A stretch of DNA of 64,000 nucleotides from Sulfurovum sp. FS08-3 (GTDB lineage: Bacteria; Campylobacterota; Campylobacteria; Campylobacterales; Sulfurovaceae). Below the pieces are notes generated by a model. The model was not told the DNA's origin and ran no database searches. It was given only the letters and a program-made list of their open reading frames with translations. Positions 42,199 to 51,987 of the stretch are shown here, in pieces. The translations under genes were made by a program, and so were the position numbers. The stretch spans positions 47,589-111,588 of the forward strand of contig JQIS01000031.1 in the NCBI GenBank assembly GCA_000830175.1. The letters run 5' to 3'. Numbering within the stretch: position 1 is the stretch's first letter; each line of letters starts with the position of its first letter.

Positions 42199-42821
42199 TG
42201 AATGCGTTACGTCGATACCCTCTTACCTACACGCTTCTAGCTATCAATCTCTTGGCGTATCTCTATAGTTTTTTCTATGGAGGTAGCTTTTTAGACATTT
42301 CACCCCAAAGCCTTGTTGAGATAGGAGGAGTTTTTCCGCCTTTTGTGGTGCTTCAAGAGGAGTGGTATCGCATCCTTGTTTCGATGTTTTTGCACGGTGG
42401 TTTGATACATCTAGCTTTCAATATGTTGGCTTTGGTTGCTATAGGACAAGCTATCGAACTCTACTTTAGAGGATTTGACTACCTAAGTATCTATTTTATA
42501 AGCGGTATTGTCGGGGCATTAGCCTCTATCTACTTTCATCCGCTTGGTGTAATTATCGGGGCTTCGGGAGCTATTTTTGGCATTTTTGGTGCAACGGTAG
42601 GTTTTTTTGTCGCCAACCGCCACGCCATGATGGGGCAATTTAAAGAGGTAATGCACAACGTAGGCTTTGTTTTGGCTCTCAATTTGGGAATAGGTTTATT
42701 TTTCCCCAATGTTGATATGGTAGCACACATTAGTGGTTTGCTCTTTGGTTTGGGTGCTGGATTTTTGGCAACTCTCAACTATCGACTCTATTGGGGGGCT
42801 ACATTGTCGCTTCTATCGTAG
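42198..42821 (+). CDS. Rhomboid-family intramembrane serine protease, C-terminal frameshift
   Basis: 207 residues with six helices: HGGLIHLAFNM, the catalytic GASGAIFG (Ser) and the His in MVAHISGLLFG. Cleaves membrane proteins within the bilayer. After NYRLYWG the frame passes a G6 tract (42793-42798) and ends in ATLSLLS. In the +1 shifted frame the sequence GGYIVASIVGIVMFARYLPT runs on to a stop at 42874 and would make a seventh helix. One more G would restore it, so the gene is either phase-variable, recently mutated, or mis-sequenced. The catalytic core is unaffected. Confidence 0.82.
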   Translation: MNALRRYPLTYTLLAINLLAYLYSFFYGGSFLDISPQSLVEIGGVFPPFVVLQEEWYRILVSMFLHGGLIHLAFNMLALVAIGQAIELYFRGFDYLSIYFISGIVGALASIYFHPLGVIIGASGAIFGIFGATVGFFVANRHAMMGQFKEVMHNVGFVLALNLGIGLFFPNVDMVAHISGLLFGLGAGFLATLNYRLYWGATLSLLS

Positions 42822-42881
42822 GTATCGTCATGTTTGCACGTTATCTACCCACTATTTATACCTCAATGGTGTAGCGATACT

Positions 42882-43799
42882 TTACCTCAAACCCTCTATC
42901 TCCTCTTTGCTAAGCGTTGTAATCATCATAATCGTTTGGGTATTCAACCCTTTTTGAAGAGATTTTTTGGCTATCTCTAGCTCTTTTTGTTTCATCCCTT
43001 GCTCTATTCCAATCCCAATTCCTTGCTCTATTCCAATCTCAATTCCCTCTCTCACTCCCTCAAGTTTGCCTATTACATACGTACCTTCCCATGCACTGGC
43101 TTGATCGTGGAGGTGCTGCTTGAAGGCTTCGTAGCTCTTTTGTTCCTCTTGGCTCATTTTAAGATAATCAAGTACCTCTTTGGCTTTTTCGAGTCCTTTG
43201 GCTTGAAAGCTTGTAAGTATCTCTTCGGTTTTGAGAAAGTATATCCACTCATCGAGTCTATCTTTGGCAATGGCGTTGAAGTTATTGACTTTGATAACAT
43301 AATACTCGGGATAGATTTTATCAATTTGATTGGTTTTGTAGAGTTCCTCTTGTTTGGGATTGAGTTTAAGGATGGAGTTGTTGTGCATTCCTCGAAAAGT
43401 AGTAGTGCCTTTGTAGATATAATCATCCCCCTCTCCAAAGTCAAAGTAGAGGATATTGATGGAGATAACTTTGACTATCTTAGCGTAACTATCTCCCTCT
43501 TTGATGTGTTCACTAATAACCTTGGAAGTACCATAGAGCATTCTTTGCATATAATCAAGTTCTCGCCCGTATTGAATCTCTATGAGAATAATCTCCTCTT
43601 TGTGGTTTTTGACTTTGATATCGATGCGGTTGGCTTTATCATCGTAGGTTGCTTTGTTGCTTTCGCTCTCTAGGATTTCAAGAATAGTAATATCTTCAAA
43701 GAGCAGTTCGCTTAAAAAGCCCTCCAATATACCAAAGTTGGCTTTGGAACGCAAAAGGCGTTTGAGCGCCCAATCGAAGCTAATGAGTTTGCGTGGCAT
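42882..43799 (-). CDS. Rpn-family (PD-(D/E)XK) recombination-promoting nuclease / putative transposase
   Basis: 305 residues starting MPRKLISFDWALKRLLRSKANF, with RIDIKVKNHKEEIILIEIQYGRELDYMQRMLYG, which contains the D-x-E-x-Q core of the Rpn/YhgA nuclease family. A C-terminal tail has GIEIGIEQGIGIGIEQGM repeats (tandem at DNA level, about 43005-43050). Such genes are common, multi-copy and mobile-like. Convergent with the rhomboid gene, which stops just short of it. Confidence 0.85.
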   Translation of the reverse strand: MPRKLISFDWALKRLLRSKANFGILEGFLSELLFEDITILEILESESNKATYDDKANRIDIKVKNHKEEIILIEIQYGRELDYMQRMLYGTSKVISEHIKEGDSYAKIVKVISINILYFDFGEGDDYIYKGTTTFRGMHNNSILKLNPKQEELYKTNQIDKIYPEYYVIKVNNFNAIAKDRLDEWIYFLKTEEILTSFQAKGLEKAKEVLDYLKMSQEEQKSYEAFKQHLHDQASAWEGTYVIGKLEGVREGIEIGIEQGIGIGIEQGMKQKELEIAKKSLQKGLNTQTIMMITTLSKEEIEGLR

Positions 43800-43895
43800 T
43801 TGAGTCTCTCCTTGGGTTTTGGTTTGGTTATGATAGCTAAATTGAATGGATTTTTCAATGTGTAATAGTTAGAATATCTTTAGGAGTCATTATAA

Positions 43896-44238
43896 TCAAA
43901 TGGTTTTAAATTTTTCTTTTATGCAAATGAACACGAGCCAAAGCATATTCATGTTATGAGAAGTGACGGCTTTGCCAAAATAGAACCAGTTGGCACTTGA
44001 AATTATACAAGAAAATAAAAATAATTTTGAAAGGATTTGGGATGAATGGTTTAATTAAAGGCAATAGAATTATATCAACACCTATTGAATGGCATGAACC
44101 ACTAAAAAAAAAGCTACGATATCGCAATTGAAAGATTATAAATTAATTTGCTTCAATACTGGTATTAACTAGGAATGTTTAGACTATCATTTAAATATAA
44201 AAAGTATGCTAGAATATTCACTAGAACAAGTAGCTTAA
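43896..44238 (+). pseudogene. Remnants of a DUF4160-DUF2442 gene pair
   Basis: SNGFKFFFYANEHEPKHIHVMR...FAKIEPV is the DUF4160 core; a deletion/frameshift then joins it to ALEIIQENKNNFERIWDEWFN and a stop, its C-terminus. Immediately after, GNRIISTPIEWHEPL, a frameshift at an A9 run, KATISQLKDYKLICFNTGIN, a TAG in place of the usual Trp codon, and ECLDYHLNIKSMLEYSLEQVA form the DUF2442 C-terminus. Such pairs behave like toxin-antitoxin modules in annotation. Both genes are dead. This fills the 43800-44261 gap. Confidence 0.75.
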
Positions 44239-44261
44239 TTGGAATAGTAAGTCAAGATTGG

Positions 44262-45281
44262 TTAGATAATAAGCATCGCATCGCCGTAGCTGTAAAATCG
44301 GTAGTTGTTTGCAATGGCTTCTTGATAGAGTTTAAGTGTTTTTTCTCGTCCTACAAAGGCACTCACAAGCATAATAAGGGTGCTTTTGGGTAGGTGGAAG
44401 TTGGTAAGGAGATAATTGACTCTTTGGGGTTGATTGTGGGGATTGAGAAACAAATCGCACTCTCCTTGAAGTTGGCGGGTTCTCACATAGTACTCTATGG
44501 TGCGTGTGACGGTTGTGCCAATAGCAAGTATTTTGGTTTGTGTATCAAGGATTTTAACGGAGGCGGAGGGGATATTGAAATACTCTGAGTGCATGGGATG
44601 TTCTAAAATATTGGAAACCTCGACGGGCTTAAAAGTTCCCGCTCCCACATGAAGTGTAAGAGGATGAAGTTGATAACTTTTGGCAAAACGTTCAAAAAGC
44701 TCATCGCTAAAGTGCAATGAAGCCGTAGGAGCAGCAACCGCACCCGCATGGGTGGCAAATAGGGTTTGGTAATCTTTTTCATCTTGTGCATTATCTTCTC
44801 GATGTATGTAGGGCGGTAAAGGGATATGCCCGATACGTTCAAGAAAAACAATAAGCTCCTCAAAGCCCAATGGATTCCCCTCGTGCCAAAACGTTACGGT
44901 TCGTAAGCCACTCTCATGCACATCTTCAACCTTTGCCCTCAAACCCTCTGCAAACTCTAGGATACTTCCTATCTTCACTTTGCCCTTGATATAGACTCCG
45001 TAGCGTAAATGTTCAAGAGGTTTATTAAGCAACAACTCCACCTTGCCCCCACTGCTCTTGATCCCAAAGATACGGGCTTTAATCACTTTGGTGTCGTTGA
45101 TAAAGACATGATGGCAATCATTTGGAATATGGTGCATTATATCTCGAAAAATAGCGTGAGTAAGCGTGTCGGTTTGGCGATTATAGACAAGAAGCCTAGA
45201 GCTATCACGAGGATAGAGGGGCTTTGTTGCGATAGACTCTTGGGGGAGATAGTAGTCGTAGCTTTGCGTAAGAAGTTCCAT
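44262..45281 (-). CDS. queA: S-adenosylmethionine:tRNA ribosyltransferase-isomerase
   Basis: 339 residues with the QueA blocks YDYYLPQESIATKP, GGKVELLLNKPL, APTASLHFSDELF and LTLHVGAGTFKPV. Makes epoxyqueuosine at the tRNA wobble position. Last gene of the fabH-ymdB-tatB-tatC-queA operon, 3 bp after tatC. Confidence 0.96.
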   Translation of the reverse strand: MELLTQSYDYYLPQESIATKPLYPRDSSRLLVYNRQTDTLTHAIFRDIMHHIPNDCHHVFINDTKVIKARIFGIKSSGGKVELLLNKPLEHLRYGVYIKGKVKIGSILEFAEGLRAKVEDVHESGLRTVTFWHEGNPLGFEELIVFLERIGHIPLPPYIHREDNAQDEKDYQTLFATHAGAVAAPTASLHFSDELFERFAKSYQLHPLTLHVGAGTFKPVEVSNILEHPMHSEYFNIPSASVKILDTQTKILAIGTTVTRTIEYYVRTRQLQGECDLFLNPHNQPQRVNYLLTNFHLPKSTLIMLVSAFVGREKTLKLYQEAIANNYRFYSYGDAMLII

Positions 45282-45284
45282 AGA

Positions 45285-46076
45285 TTAGGCTTTTTTATCC
45301 TCTCTATTCTCTTCGTTCTCTTCCTCCTCGTCACTCTCCTCTTGGGAGTCTTTGGGAGGTGCTGGATTGACCATTTTGGCAATCACAATAGAGATACCGT
45401 AGAGCAAAACCATAGGAATCGCCATCAAAAGCTGAGTAATCACATCGGGAGGTGTTAAAATAGCGGCCAAAATAAAGATAATAACCACGGCGTATCGAAA
45501 GAAGCCTTTGAGCATCTCATCATCCACAAGTCCCAATACAGCAAAAAAGAAGGTGATAACGGGCAATTCAAAACTGATACCAAAACCTATCATAATCTTG
45601 GTAAAAAAGCCAACGTATTCACCAATTTTGGGGGTAACTACGGCGATAGTGCTACCAAAATTGACCAAAAACTCAAATCCAAAAGGGACAACCACATAGT
45701 AGGCAAAGGCAGCTCCTATCAAAAACATCACCGTTGCAGCCGTCACAAAAGGTATGACATATTTTTTCTCATTTTCATAGAGACCTGGGGCTACAAAGAG
45801 CCAAAATTGCCAAAAGATAACGGGCAACGACAACATAAGTCCCGAAAAAAAAGCTACTTTCACGGCAGTAAAAAAGGCTTCAGCCAAACCTGTAGCAATG
45901 ATTTGTGTGCCTTTTGGCATAGCATCGACAAGAGGTTGCTTCATCCACTCCAAAATAGGCTCATAAAACATAAACGAAAGAGCAAAAAAGACAAAAACAG
46001 TCATCACAGAGTAAAAAATACGAACACGCAACTCAACAAGATGGGGTTTTAAATCATGAAAGATACCTTCAGACAT
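45285..46076 (-). CDS. tatC: Sec-independent translocase TatC
   Basis: 263 residues, six membrane helices, with the N-terminal LKPHLVELRVRIFYS and the cytoplasmic EKKYVIPFVTAAT blocks of TatC, and a C-terminal acidic tail (EESDEEEENEENREDK). With TatB it is the receptor for twin-arginine signal peptides. Starts in the last base of tatB. Confidence 0.96.
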   Translation of the reverse strand: MSEGIFHDLKPHLVELRVRIFYSVMTVFVFFALSFMFYEPILEWMKQPLVDAMPKGTQIIATGLAEAFFTAVKVAFFSGLMLSLPVIFWQFWLFVAPGLYENEKKYVIPFVTAATVMFLIGAAFAYYVVVPFGFEFLVNFGSTIAVVTPKIGEYVGFFTKIMIGFGISFELPVITFFFAVLGLVDDEMLKGFFRYAVVIIFILAAILTPPDVITQLLMAIPMVLLYGISIVIAKMVNPAPPKDSQEESDEEEENEENREDKKA

Positions 46077-46465
46077 TATTTACTCTCTCCTAATGTGGGT
46101 GTCGTTTTGGGTTCTTCTAGGATGGTAGGCTTTTTTTCAAAGGTGATATTTTCACGTTTAGGCTCAATGGGTATCGCTTTTGGCTTCTCCTCTAGTATCT
46201 CATTTAGTCCCAAATCGATATTTTTAAATCCTCGCAAATCATCCGTTGCACTCTCCAACGCCCTTTGGGAACTCATCATCTCCTCTTTGAGGTCAGCGAT
46301 TTTAAGCTCCTCATCAATGACCGATTTGGCATCGTGGACACCTTTTTTGAAGCTTTTGATAAATTTGGCAATCTCTACCATGGCTTTAGGCAACTTATCG
46401 GGACCCAAAAACAAAATAGCAACAATTAAAATCAAGACAATCTCCATAAAACCCAATCCAAACAT
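46076..46465 (-). CDS. tatB: Sec-independent translocase TatB
   Basis: 129 residues: a membrane helix MFGLGFMEIVLILIVAILFLG, the hinge GPDKLPKAMVEIAK and a charged amphipathic coiled region to about residue 80, then a Pro/Lys tail. Longer than TatA and placed with tatC, so TatB is the better name. Overlaps tatC by one base. Confidence 0.9.
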   Translation of the reverse strand: MFGLGFMEIVLILIVAILFLGPDKLPKAMVEIAKFIKSFKKGVHDAKSVIDEELKIADLKEEMMSSQRALESATDDLRGFKNIDLGLNEILEEKPKAIPIEPKRENITFEKKPTILEEPKTTPTLGESK

Positions 46466-47272
46466 CTATAGTCCTTTGCTGATAACCGTTGGTTTATCAC
46501 TCATAATTTTGATTTTTTGTGCCTCTATGGCACGACCTTCACTATCGAGATCAAACACTACCATTTGCAAGATGGCACAACACTTATCGGGTACATCAAA
46601 ATGCCCTCCAATGGCAGTCGTAAATCGCTGGATAGGTATTTTGGTATCCATCCCTAGCACATTGTCTCTACACCCCGTCAGTCCCACATCGGTGACATAG
46701 CAACACCCGTCTATAATCTCCAAATCATCCGTTCCTACATGCGTATGTGTCCCCAATATCGCCGAAACGCTCTCTTTGAGCATAAACAACAAGGTACGTT
46801 TTTCGCTTGTAGTTTGCGCATGCATATCAATAATGATGTGTTTGTAGCCTTGGAGTTGCAACTTTTTAATCTCTTCTGTGACGATATTAAAGGGATTATC
46901 CACAAGCTCCATCATAAAGTAATAGCCCAAAAGGTTGATAATGGCTACCTTGTGGTGCTTGATAGTAGTCGTAAAGATGCCTTGACCAGGAGCTGATTTG
47001 GGATAGTTGAGAGGGCGAATAAGGGGAAACTCTTCAAAGAGTGGAAAAATATCTTTTTTGTCAAAGGAGTGATTGCCACCGCTCATCATATCAATACCGT
47101 AGCCCAACAACTCTTCGCAATTTTTACGTGTAAGCCCAAAACCGTGACTGGCGTTTTCGTAGTTGGCAATAACATAATCAATACCATGCTCTTGACGAAG
47201 CCCATGAAGGTGTTTGCCAATCATCTCACGCCCTGGTCGCCCCACAATATCACCAATAAAAGCCACTCTCAT
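46466..47272 (-). CDS. ymdB: YmdB-type metallophosphoesterase (TIGR00282)
   Basis: 268 residues from ATG 47272 (MRVAFIGDIVGRPGRE). Metal-binding motifs GDIVG, NYEN, GGNH and GTHTHVGTDD match the YmdB family, which hydrolyses cyclic nucleotide phosphodiesters such as 2',3'-cAMP in Bacillus. 8 bp after fabH in the tat operon. Confidence 0.92.
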   Translation of the reverse strand: MRVAFIGDIVGRPGREMIGKHLHGLRQEHGIDYVIANYENASHGFGLTRKNCEELLGYGIDMMSGGNHSFDKKDIFPLFEEFPLIRPLNYPKSAPGQGIFTTTIKHHKVAIINLLGYYFMMELVDNPFNIVTEEIKKLQLQGYKHIIIDMHAQTTSEKRTLLFMLKESVSAILGTHTHVGTDDLEIIDGCCYVTDVGLTGCRDNVLGMDTKIPIQRFTTAIGGHFDVPDKCCAILQMVVFDLDSEGRAIEAQKIKIMSDKPTVISKGL

Positions 47273-47280
47273 GCGTTTAT

Positions 47281-48282
47281 CTATTTTCCCTGAAAAGTCA
47301 AAAGCGCACTCGCCCATGTAAGTCCACCGCCAAAGGTATCAAGCAGCATCAAATCACCCGTTTTCAATCTTCCTGATTCGTAAATATCGTTGATTGCCAT
47401 AGGGATAGAAGCAGCCGACGTGTTGCCGTATTTATCTACGGTCAAAACAATTTGTTCATCATCAAATTTGAGCGCATCGCCTACGGCTTTGATGATACGG
47501 TAGTTGGCTTGATGGGGAACGAAGTGTTTGATTTGGTGAGACTCAATAGCGTTGTGCTTTAATATATTTTTGACATCTTGGGTGAGGGTTTTGACAGCGA
47601 GCTTAAAGGTCTCATTGCCTTTCATCTTGACAAAATTAAGACCCTCATCAAGTACCTTTTGACTAGCAGGATGCACCGAACCTGGTGCGGGGGTGACTAA
47701 AAAATCTCCGTAGCTTCCATCGGCACTCGCATGGACATCCATAATGGCTTTAGTTTTATCGCTTGTAGCACTAATGATAGCAGCACCTGCTCCATCGCCA
47801 AACAAAATGCACGTTCCTCTATCGCTGTAATCAACAATGGAGGAGAATTTTTCACTTCCTACAATAAGGACATTTTTTTTCATTCCCGATTCAATAAAGG
47901 CTTTGGCTATTGAGAGGAGATAGACAAATCCGCTACAAGCAGCCGAAATATCAAAAGCTTGAACATTGTGAATGCCCAACTTATCACTAATAATACACGC
48001 TGTAGAGGGCATATTAAAATAATCAGGCGTGACGGTTGCACACATCACCAAATCAATAGCCTCTTTGGACAAACCAGAGCGTTCAATCGCCTTCTCACAC
48101 GCCTTAACACCCATATCGCTTGTGTACTCATTATCCGCTGCAATATGCCTCGTTTTGATACCTGTTCGTTTTGTGATCCACTCATCACTGGTATCAACCA
48201 TCTCTTCAAGCATCTTGTTGTCCAAGATTTTTTCAGGGGCATAAGCACCTATCGATACAAATGAAGCATACGTTTTTGACAT
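47281..48282 (-). CDS. fabH: Beta-ketoacyl-ACP synthase III
   Basis: 333 residues from ATG 48282 behind AAGGAAAG; the open frame to 48495 has no support. Catalytic Cys in [14 protein letters not shown], His in [11 protein letters not shown] and Asn in [12 protein letters not shown]. Starts fatty-acid synthesis by condensing acetyl-CoA with malonyl-ACP. First gene of the fabH-ymdB-tatB-tatC-queA operon. plsX, its common partner in the phylum, is not next to it. Confidence 0.96.
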   Translation of the reverse strand: MSKTYASFVSIGAYAPEKILDNKMLEEMVDTSDEWITKRTGIKTRHIAADNEYTSDMGVKACEKAIERSGLSKEAIDLVMCATVTPDYFNMPSTACIISDKLGIHNVQAFDISAACSGFVYLLSIAKAFIESGMKKNVLIVGSEKFSSIVDYSDRGTCILFGDGAGAAIISATSDKTKAIMDVHASADGSYGDFLVTPAPGSVHPASQKVLDEGLNFVKMKGNETFKLAVKTLTQDVKNILKHNAIESHQIKHFVPHQANYRIIKAVGDALKFDDEQIVLTVDKYGNTSAASIPMAINDIYESGRLKTGDLMLLDTFGGGLTWASALLTFQGK

Positions 48283-48517
48283 AACTTTCCTTAGAAGTGA
48301 AAATAGCTCTATTATATTACCATAATAAGATAAGAAACTTAGGATTATACTCTTTTTACAATTTAAATTCGATAAGAGAGCGAGGAAATTGCTACCCAAA
48401 AAGGCAATAACACTTCTCTTTTGCCAATCGGATAAACCTCCACACAACTCCTCATTTCCAAAGAGATTTTCCCACGCACGCAAATACCATACCACTCAAG
48501 AAAGATGTCAAAGTGTT

Positions 48518-48746
48518 ACTGATGTTACGCACTTTGCTTATCAAATCATCTTTGAGTTGGTCATTGTGAGGCACGAAGCAATCTATTTTAAATAGTGTCA
48601 CAAGCAACGACTTTGAAAGCGTAGCGATTCGAGAGTGGTGACGCTTTTTTGCCTACTTTTTTCTAAAAAAAGTAGAAATAAACTTTAGATTGCTTCACTA
48701 GCGTTCGCAATGACGTAGGGGTAATTTTTTAAGTGTGTAAGGTCAG
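48518..48746. repeat. MITE-like element, expanded copy (229 bp)
   Basis: Left end ACTGATGTTACGCACTTT (48518-48535) and right end AAGTGTGTAAGGTCAG (48731-48746). Internally GTCATTGTGAGGCACGAAGCAATC pairs with GATTGCTTCACTAGCGTTCGCAATGAC (separated by an extra block, about 48597-48690, with its own CTACTTTTTTCTAAAAAAAGTAG hairpin). It carries no gene. The rest of the 48283-48920 gap shows nothing more that I can support. Confidence 0.75.
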
Positions 48747-48920
48747 GTGTTGCCCAAAAGTCTGTAGGCTACAGATTGATTGCTTGTTGAAGCCGTTGGC
48801 TTTTTGGAGGCTTCAAAATGTAATCTTTTTGACCAAATTCTCCACTTTCTTTTCACAACTTCTATTCAACCACCCAAAAGCAACTTTACTCTATAGTTCC
48901 AATCAAAAAATGAGTCCGCC

Positions 48921-50240
48921 ATGCAAACCCACACCAACCACAAAAAAGTCCTTGCAATTGCCCTACCTGCGGGGGCTAATGCTCTATTGGATACCTTGCA
49001 AATTATTGTTGATCTTTTGATGGTAGGGAGACTATCGACATACGCCATTGCAGCGGTGGGGCTAGGGCTTCAAGCCATTATGATACTTTTTGCTCTTTTG
49101 GGTCTTTTTAGTATCGGCACGACGGTGCTTATTGCACGTTATGTGGGCGGAGGTTCAATGAGACGTGCCTCTTTTGCTCTAAGTTCTATGCTACGCTTTG
49201 GATTGTGGAGTGCTTTGCCCATTGCGGGTTTTTGGTATCTCTTGACACCTTGGCTCTATGTGTGGTTTGACATGGAACCGCAAGTGACGATTTTGGGGCT
49301 GGACTATGTTGTTGTATTGACATGGATGATGCCCTTTGTTATTTTTAAGTTCATTTTTGTCGCTGCTTTGAATGCCTACGGCGATACCAAAACACCACTC
49401 TATATCAAACTTGTCTCTATTGCTCTTAATATTGCCCTCAACTATCTTTTTATCTTTGGCTACGGGGTGATTCCTCCTATGGGGGTAATGGGGGCTGCGA
49501 TTGCTACGGTGATTGTCAATATCTTGGAGGCGATTTTCTATTTTTATCTCTATATCCGTCACAAAACTCCCTTTGTGCCACTGTGGAGTTACTCTTGGCA
49601 TTTAGCAGAAAAAATGATTAAAATAGGACTACCCGCTTCGATAGAGCGTACGCTTTTGCTGTTTTCCTATTTGATTTTTGGTTTGATTATCGCCTCTTAT
49701 GGGACTTATGCTTTTTCAGGATACCAGTTGGGATTGCGTATCGAGGGATTAGCCTATATGCCAGGTATTGGATTTTCAATCGCTGCCATGACGCTTGTGG
49801 GTCAAGCACTCGGTGCCAAAAATCCCAACCGTGCCAAAGCCGATACCTTGTTGGTTTTGCGTTACACCATGGCGATTATGGGAATTTTAAGTATCTTTAT
49901 GGTTGCTATTCCCCATGAGCTTGTATTGCTCTTTAGTGATCATAAAGCTACGATTGAACAAGCCAGTATCTATCTTATTATCGTAGGACTTTCACAATTT
50001 CCTTTGGCTATGGGACTTGTTTTGAGCGGTGCTTTGAGGGGAGCTGGGGATACACAAACCCCACTGATTATCAATTTGGTTTCGTTTTGGATTGTGCGAA
50101 TGGCTCCTGCGTTTATACTAAGCTACTATTTTAATACCGTTATCGTTATCTATCTTGCTATGATTGCCGATACCACGCTCAAAGCCGTTATTCTCTGGAT
50201 GATTTTCAAACAAGAAGGGTGGCAAAAAATTAAAATCTAA
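48921..50240 (+). CDS. MATE-family efflux transporter
   Basis: 439 residues with twelve membrane helices in two related halves, including LAIALPAGANALLDTLQIIVD at the start and a matching IGLPASIERTLLLFSYLIF in the second half, plus GQALGAKNPNRA and SGALRGAGDTQTP, typical of NorM/DinF-like MATE exporters. Expected to export cationic drugs or metabolites in exchange for Na+ or H+. Single-gene unit; weak ribosome site. Confidence 0.92.
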   Translation: MQTHTNHKKVLAIALPAGANALLDTLQIIVDLLMVGRLSTYAIAAVGLGLQAIMILFALLGLFSIGTTVLIARYVGGGSMRRASFALSSMLRFGLWSALPIAGFWYLLTPWLYVWFDMEPQVTILGLDYVVVLTWMMPFVIFKFIFVAALNAYGDTKTPLYIKLVSIALNIALNYLFIFGYGVIPPMGVMGAAIATVIVNILEAIFYFYLYIRHKTPFVPLWSYSWHLAEKMIKIGLPASIERTLLLFSYLIFGLIIASYGTYAFSGYQLGLRIEGLAYMPGIGFSIAAMTLVGQALGAKNPNRAKADTLLVLRYTMAIMGILSIFMVAIPHELVLLFSDHKATIEQASIYLIIVGLSQFPLAMGLVLSGALRGAGDTQTPLIINLVSFWIVRMAPAFILSYYFNTVIVIYLAMIADTTLKAVILWMIFKQEGWQKIKI

Positions 50241-50295
50241 ACCTTAACGCACCTGCACTCTTTTTGTGCAATATGCAGATGGAATGGCATTTTGG

Positions 50296-50312
50296 AAGTG
50301 TGTAACATCAGT
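50296..50312. repeat. Isolated right end of MITE-like element
   Basis: AAGTGTGTAACATCAGT is identical to the right terminal repeat at 57018-57034. The sequence to its left (from about 50243, CTTAACGCACCTGC) may be a decayed rest of the element. Confidence 0.55.
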
Positions 50313-50456
50313 TCAAATATCAAATGAGTACAATTAAATATCAATTGTGAAACAAAAAAAATTATTTGGACAATAGAAATTAATTAATTTTATATTATAA
50401 TTTACGATAAGCTAATATATCTATATTTGGCTATTTTAAACTTAAGGAGTTTCATT

Positions 50457-50873
50457 ATGTTAAGAAAATTGTCTCTATTGGCTCTATTTATGACTTTTTT
50501 GACTTCATCAGCAAGTGCAAAAGATCTCTACTTTGATGGCTACACATCCTACAATCGATACGGTGGTAATATCACTTTAAGTGCCGATTTTGTTCGTAAT
50601 ACTCGAAACGCTCGAACGGGTACACTCAAGATGCAACTTTGGGCAACAAAACAAAAATACAGAGGTGGCTATATCAACGGTTATATCGTAGGTGAAGCCA
50701 ATTTGGGTGAACTCTATGCCAATCGCTATTTTCAAAATGTCTCTCAAACGGTTTATTTTCGCCAACCCCCTGCGGGATACTACTATATGACAATGGTTCT
50801 AGCAGAGTATCGCTACAATGGGCAATACGAAACGATGGATTATGTCAATTATCAACGACAAGAGAGATTTTAA
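50457..50873 (+). CDS. Small Tyr-rich secreted protein of unknown function
   Basis: 138 residues from ATG 50457 (AAGGAG 9 bp before it). Signal peptide MLRKLSLLALFMTFLTSSASA, then a mature domain of about 117 residues, rich in Tyr, Asn and Arg, with beta-strand periodicity (LYFDGYTSYNRYGGNITLSADF; YYYMTMVLAEYRYNGQYE). No Cys. Probably periplasmic or secreted, perhaps an Ig-like fold. Family not recognised. A TATAAT at 50396-50401 may be its promoter. Confidence 0.65.
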   Translation: MLRKLSLLALFMTFLTSSASAKDLYFDGYTSYNRYGGNITLSADFVRNTRNARTGTLKMQLWATKQKYRGGYINGYIVGEANLGELYANRYFQNVSQTVYFRQPPAGYYYMTMVLAEYRYNGQYETMDYVNYQRQERF

Positions 50874-50907
50874 TCTCCCCTAATCGCCCCTCTTTTGTGG
50901 GGTGATA

Positions 50908-51987
50908 CTACAAAAACTCCGTATTTTCACATCGTATTTTCTTCTTGACTATCTTCTCTTTGTAGTTGTCTTTATGCTCTTCGATGTAGATATTCATCAT
51001 GGCTAGTAAAAAGGATGTAATAGCAGGACCTAGTATCATCCCCCAAAAACCAAAACTCGCCATTCCCGAAAGAATAGAGAAAAATATAAGCAGTTCATTG
51101 ATTTCGTGGGTTGATTTGAGTACATCTTTTTGCACCAATCTAATAATAAGCGGTTTGATAAAAGTATCGGCTATGATAGATATGACAACGATAGAGTAGG
51201 TAGCAATCTCCACAGAGACATCAACGCCTAAATTGTTCCAACTGTAAATCGAAAGAGGCACCCACACCAAAGCCCCACCTACGACAGGAATCAAAGAGGC
51301 AAACCCGTAGATAATTCCAAAGAGCAATCCATCAAAATTGTAAAATTGTATAAAAAATCCAAATAAAAATCCCTCCAAAATAGCCGTCACCACAATAGCG
51401 TAAAATACCACCTCCATCGTTGAAGAGACAGAGCTTATGATTTTGGTGCTTTTGATAGTAGGGATAGGAATGAGCGACTGAATAAAACTAAAGACTCTAT
51501 CGCCGTAAAAATTGAGTACAAAATAGAAGACAATGACCAAAAGGATATTTTTTACAAAGCCAACCCCCGCACTTCCCGCTGAGGTGAGATAGGAGGAGTA
51601 GGCTTTGATAGCTGAGAGTATCTCTTCATCTTTGAAAAACTCTTGGGATATTTCATTGCCATAGGGTAACTCTTTGAGCAAAGCTTTGATATGATTGGTA
51701 GAGACGCTTATCATCTCTCTATCGACATTGCTAAGATAATCAATAATCACAACTGCAATATAGGAGATAGGCACAAAGAGCAACAAAAAGAGCAATAAGG
51801 TAGAGATAAAGGAGCTTGCTATGCGTGAGCCTCCGAGTTTTTTGGTGAGTTTGGCTGTGGCATTGTAGGTTGCCATTGTGAGCAATAGAGCAATCACAAT
51901 AGGAAACAAAAAGGGTTCATAGACATGATAAGCACCCCACAATGCCAAACCAAAAAAGAAGATAATAATAGTATTTAAATTACTCAA
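50908..51987 (-). CDS. AI-2E/YdiK-family transporter
   Basis: 359 residues starting at TTG 51987, overlapping the ruvB end and preceded by GGGAGG; the frame is open upstream inside ruvB. Seven or eight helices with the family block [21 protein letters not shown] and the end [17 protein letters not shown]. Family members export AI-2 or work as Na+/H+ antiporters; the substrate here is unknown. Last gene of panB-BON-ruvB-permease. Confidence 0.85.
   Translation of the reverse strand: MSNLNTIIIFFFGLALWGAYHVYEPFLFPIVIALLLTMATYNATAKLTKKLGGSRIASSFISTLLLFLLLFVPISYIAVVIIDYLSNVDREMISVSTNHIKALLKELPYGNEISQEFFKDEEILSAIKAYSSYLTSAGSAGVGFVKNILLVIVFYFVLNFYGDRVFSFIQSLIPIPTIKSTKIISSVSSTMEVVFYAIVVTAILEGFLFGFFIQFYNFDGLLFGIIYGFASLIPVVGGALVWVPLSIYSWNNLGVDVSVEIATYSIVVISIIADTFIKPLIIRLVQKDVLKSTHEINELLIFFSILSGMASFGFWGMILGPAITSFLLAMMNIYIEEHKDNYKEKIVKKKIRCENTEFL

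Noticed and set aside
43005..43050. CRISPR-like short repeats
   Set aside because: They are in-frame GIEIGIEQG codon repeats in the Rpn gene, without spacers.
44175..44393. 72-codon plus-strand frame overlapping the queA end
   Set aside because: It runs antisense into queA and is in a different frame from the recognisable DUF2442 remnant.
48283..48495. 71-codon N-terminal extension of fabH
   Set aside because: The family start MSKTYASF at 48282 has a good AAGGAAAG site; the extension reads across non-coding DNA and resembles no FabH.
48627..48660. tRNA-like GATTCGAGAGTGG stretch
   Set aside because: No cloverleaf or acceptor stem can be formed; it is the extra block of the MITE-like copy.
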